The position numbers and the translations under genes are program-made. 64,000 bases of DNA. It comes from Pteria penguin (Eukaryota > Mollusca > Bivalvia > Pterioida > Pteriidae). Under the pieces are notes generated by a model. The model was not told where the DNA came from, did not search any database, and saw nothing but the letters and a program-made list of their open reading frames with translations. Shown here in pieces: positions 63,490-64,000 of the stretch (positions are counted from its first letter, which is position 1; each line of letters opens with the position of its first letter). Where the stretch lies: the NCBI GenBank assembly GCA_035048485.1, contig CM068590.1, positions 9,289,329 through 9,353,328 on the forward strand, in the 5' to 3' direction.

Positions 63490-63747
63490 TTGAATTTTCT
63501 TTAAAGTCACACCACGGATATTTCATGTATATGGTGACGGCATCTGCCTGATGCGGGGCATACAAATTCTTTGCAACGGACCCACTCGAAGCAGTGAGGG
63601 ATCTTTAATGTGCCATGCATACCACGACACAGGGCCTCTGTTTTTACTGTCTCATTCGAAAGACAGGTCACCCGCATGACCAGAGCGGGACTCGAACCCA
63701 AGTCTCCCGATCAGGAGACGAGCGCAATACCACTAGGCCACGTTGGC
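63490..63747 (-). mobile_element. tRNA-derived SINE, complete, 15-bp TSD
   Basis: Reverse-oriented member of the same family: ATATGGTGACGGCATCTGCC, CAACGGACCCACTCGAAGCA, TTTTTACTGTCTCATTCGAA, head ending CACTAGGCCACGTTGGC. The exact duplication TTTGTAAATCATCGA lies at 63475-63489 and 63748-63762. Confidence 0.96.
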
Positions 63748-64000
63748 TTTGTAAATCATCGAAAACAACGTACTGCATACTTTGACCCTGAATTCCCAGA
63801 ACAATATGAAATATCTTGACCTTGAAATCTAAGAACACTGTATCAAATGCTATGTCCATGGTCAAGTGTCAGAAAGCAGACAGTCTAAGAAGACTTGTTC
63901 TTTGAAGATAATCCATCTATGCATATCAGGATTTATAAGCAGTATGTGCAAAGAAAAGAATCACTGGCTAATGATTTTGTGCCTATAACATAACTGAGCA

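Overview
The window is animal nuclear DNA. It is AT-rich, intron-dense and full of dispersed repeats, with two recognisable protein-coding genes in tail-to-tail orientation. The repeats suggest a bivalve mollusc: tRNA-headed SINEs with a shared body and tail, hairpin-ended repeats of the 'GCTCACCTGAGCCGAAGG' and 'CCGAAACTTTCGGGGGAGCA' kind, 'GGTCAAGGTCACAAGG' repeats, and an 'ATACGCCCG' element. The phylum-level call is inference from repeat style. The gene identities rest on translated exons and consistent splice phases.

Left part (1-7.1 kb, + strand): the last three coding exons (3020-3159, 6318-6438, 6948-7103; 138 residues) of a BICD-family-like cargo adaptor (BICDL1/BICDR type). The introns carry a 21-bp and a ~25-bp minisatellite, and a 22-bp minisatellite lies upstream. 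The rest of this gene is off the left edge.

Middle (7.1-28.6 kb): gene-poor spacer between the two converging genes. It holds a 118-bp palindromic MITE with 9-bp direct repeats, simple repeats, and two intact SINEs. It also holds a degraded 3.8-kb DNA transposon (17807-21580) with ~100-bp terminal inverted repeats and a 12-bp candidate target-site duplication; one SINE is inserted in its coding region. A 1.8-kb array of 34-bp units follows.

Right part (28.65-61.73 kb, - strand): 30 coding exons of CLUH (clustered mitochondria protein homolog) that join in one unbroken frame for 1143 residues to a stop codon. Only the N-terminal part, roughly 170-200 residues judging from vertebrate CLUH, lies beyond the right edge. 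The introns carry minisatellites of 31, 23 and 45 bp, a ~3-kb fold-back structure in the last intron, SINE copies and duplicated intron segments. The most striking feature is at 60861-61660: eight 100-bp tandem copies that each contain the 3' part of the first visible CLUH exon with its 5' splice site. Only the exon-proximal donor gives an intact reading frame; use of any other runs into a stop codon.

No RNA gene, CRISPR, operon or bacterial-type feature was seen. The two genes are not functionally linked in any way visible here: one predicts a motor adaptor and the other a cytosolic RNA-binding factor for mitochondrial mRNAs.
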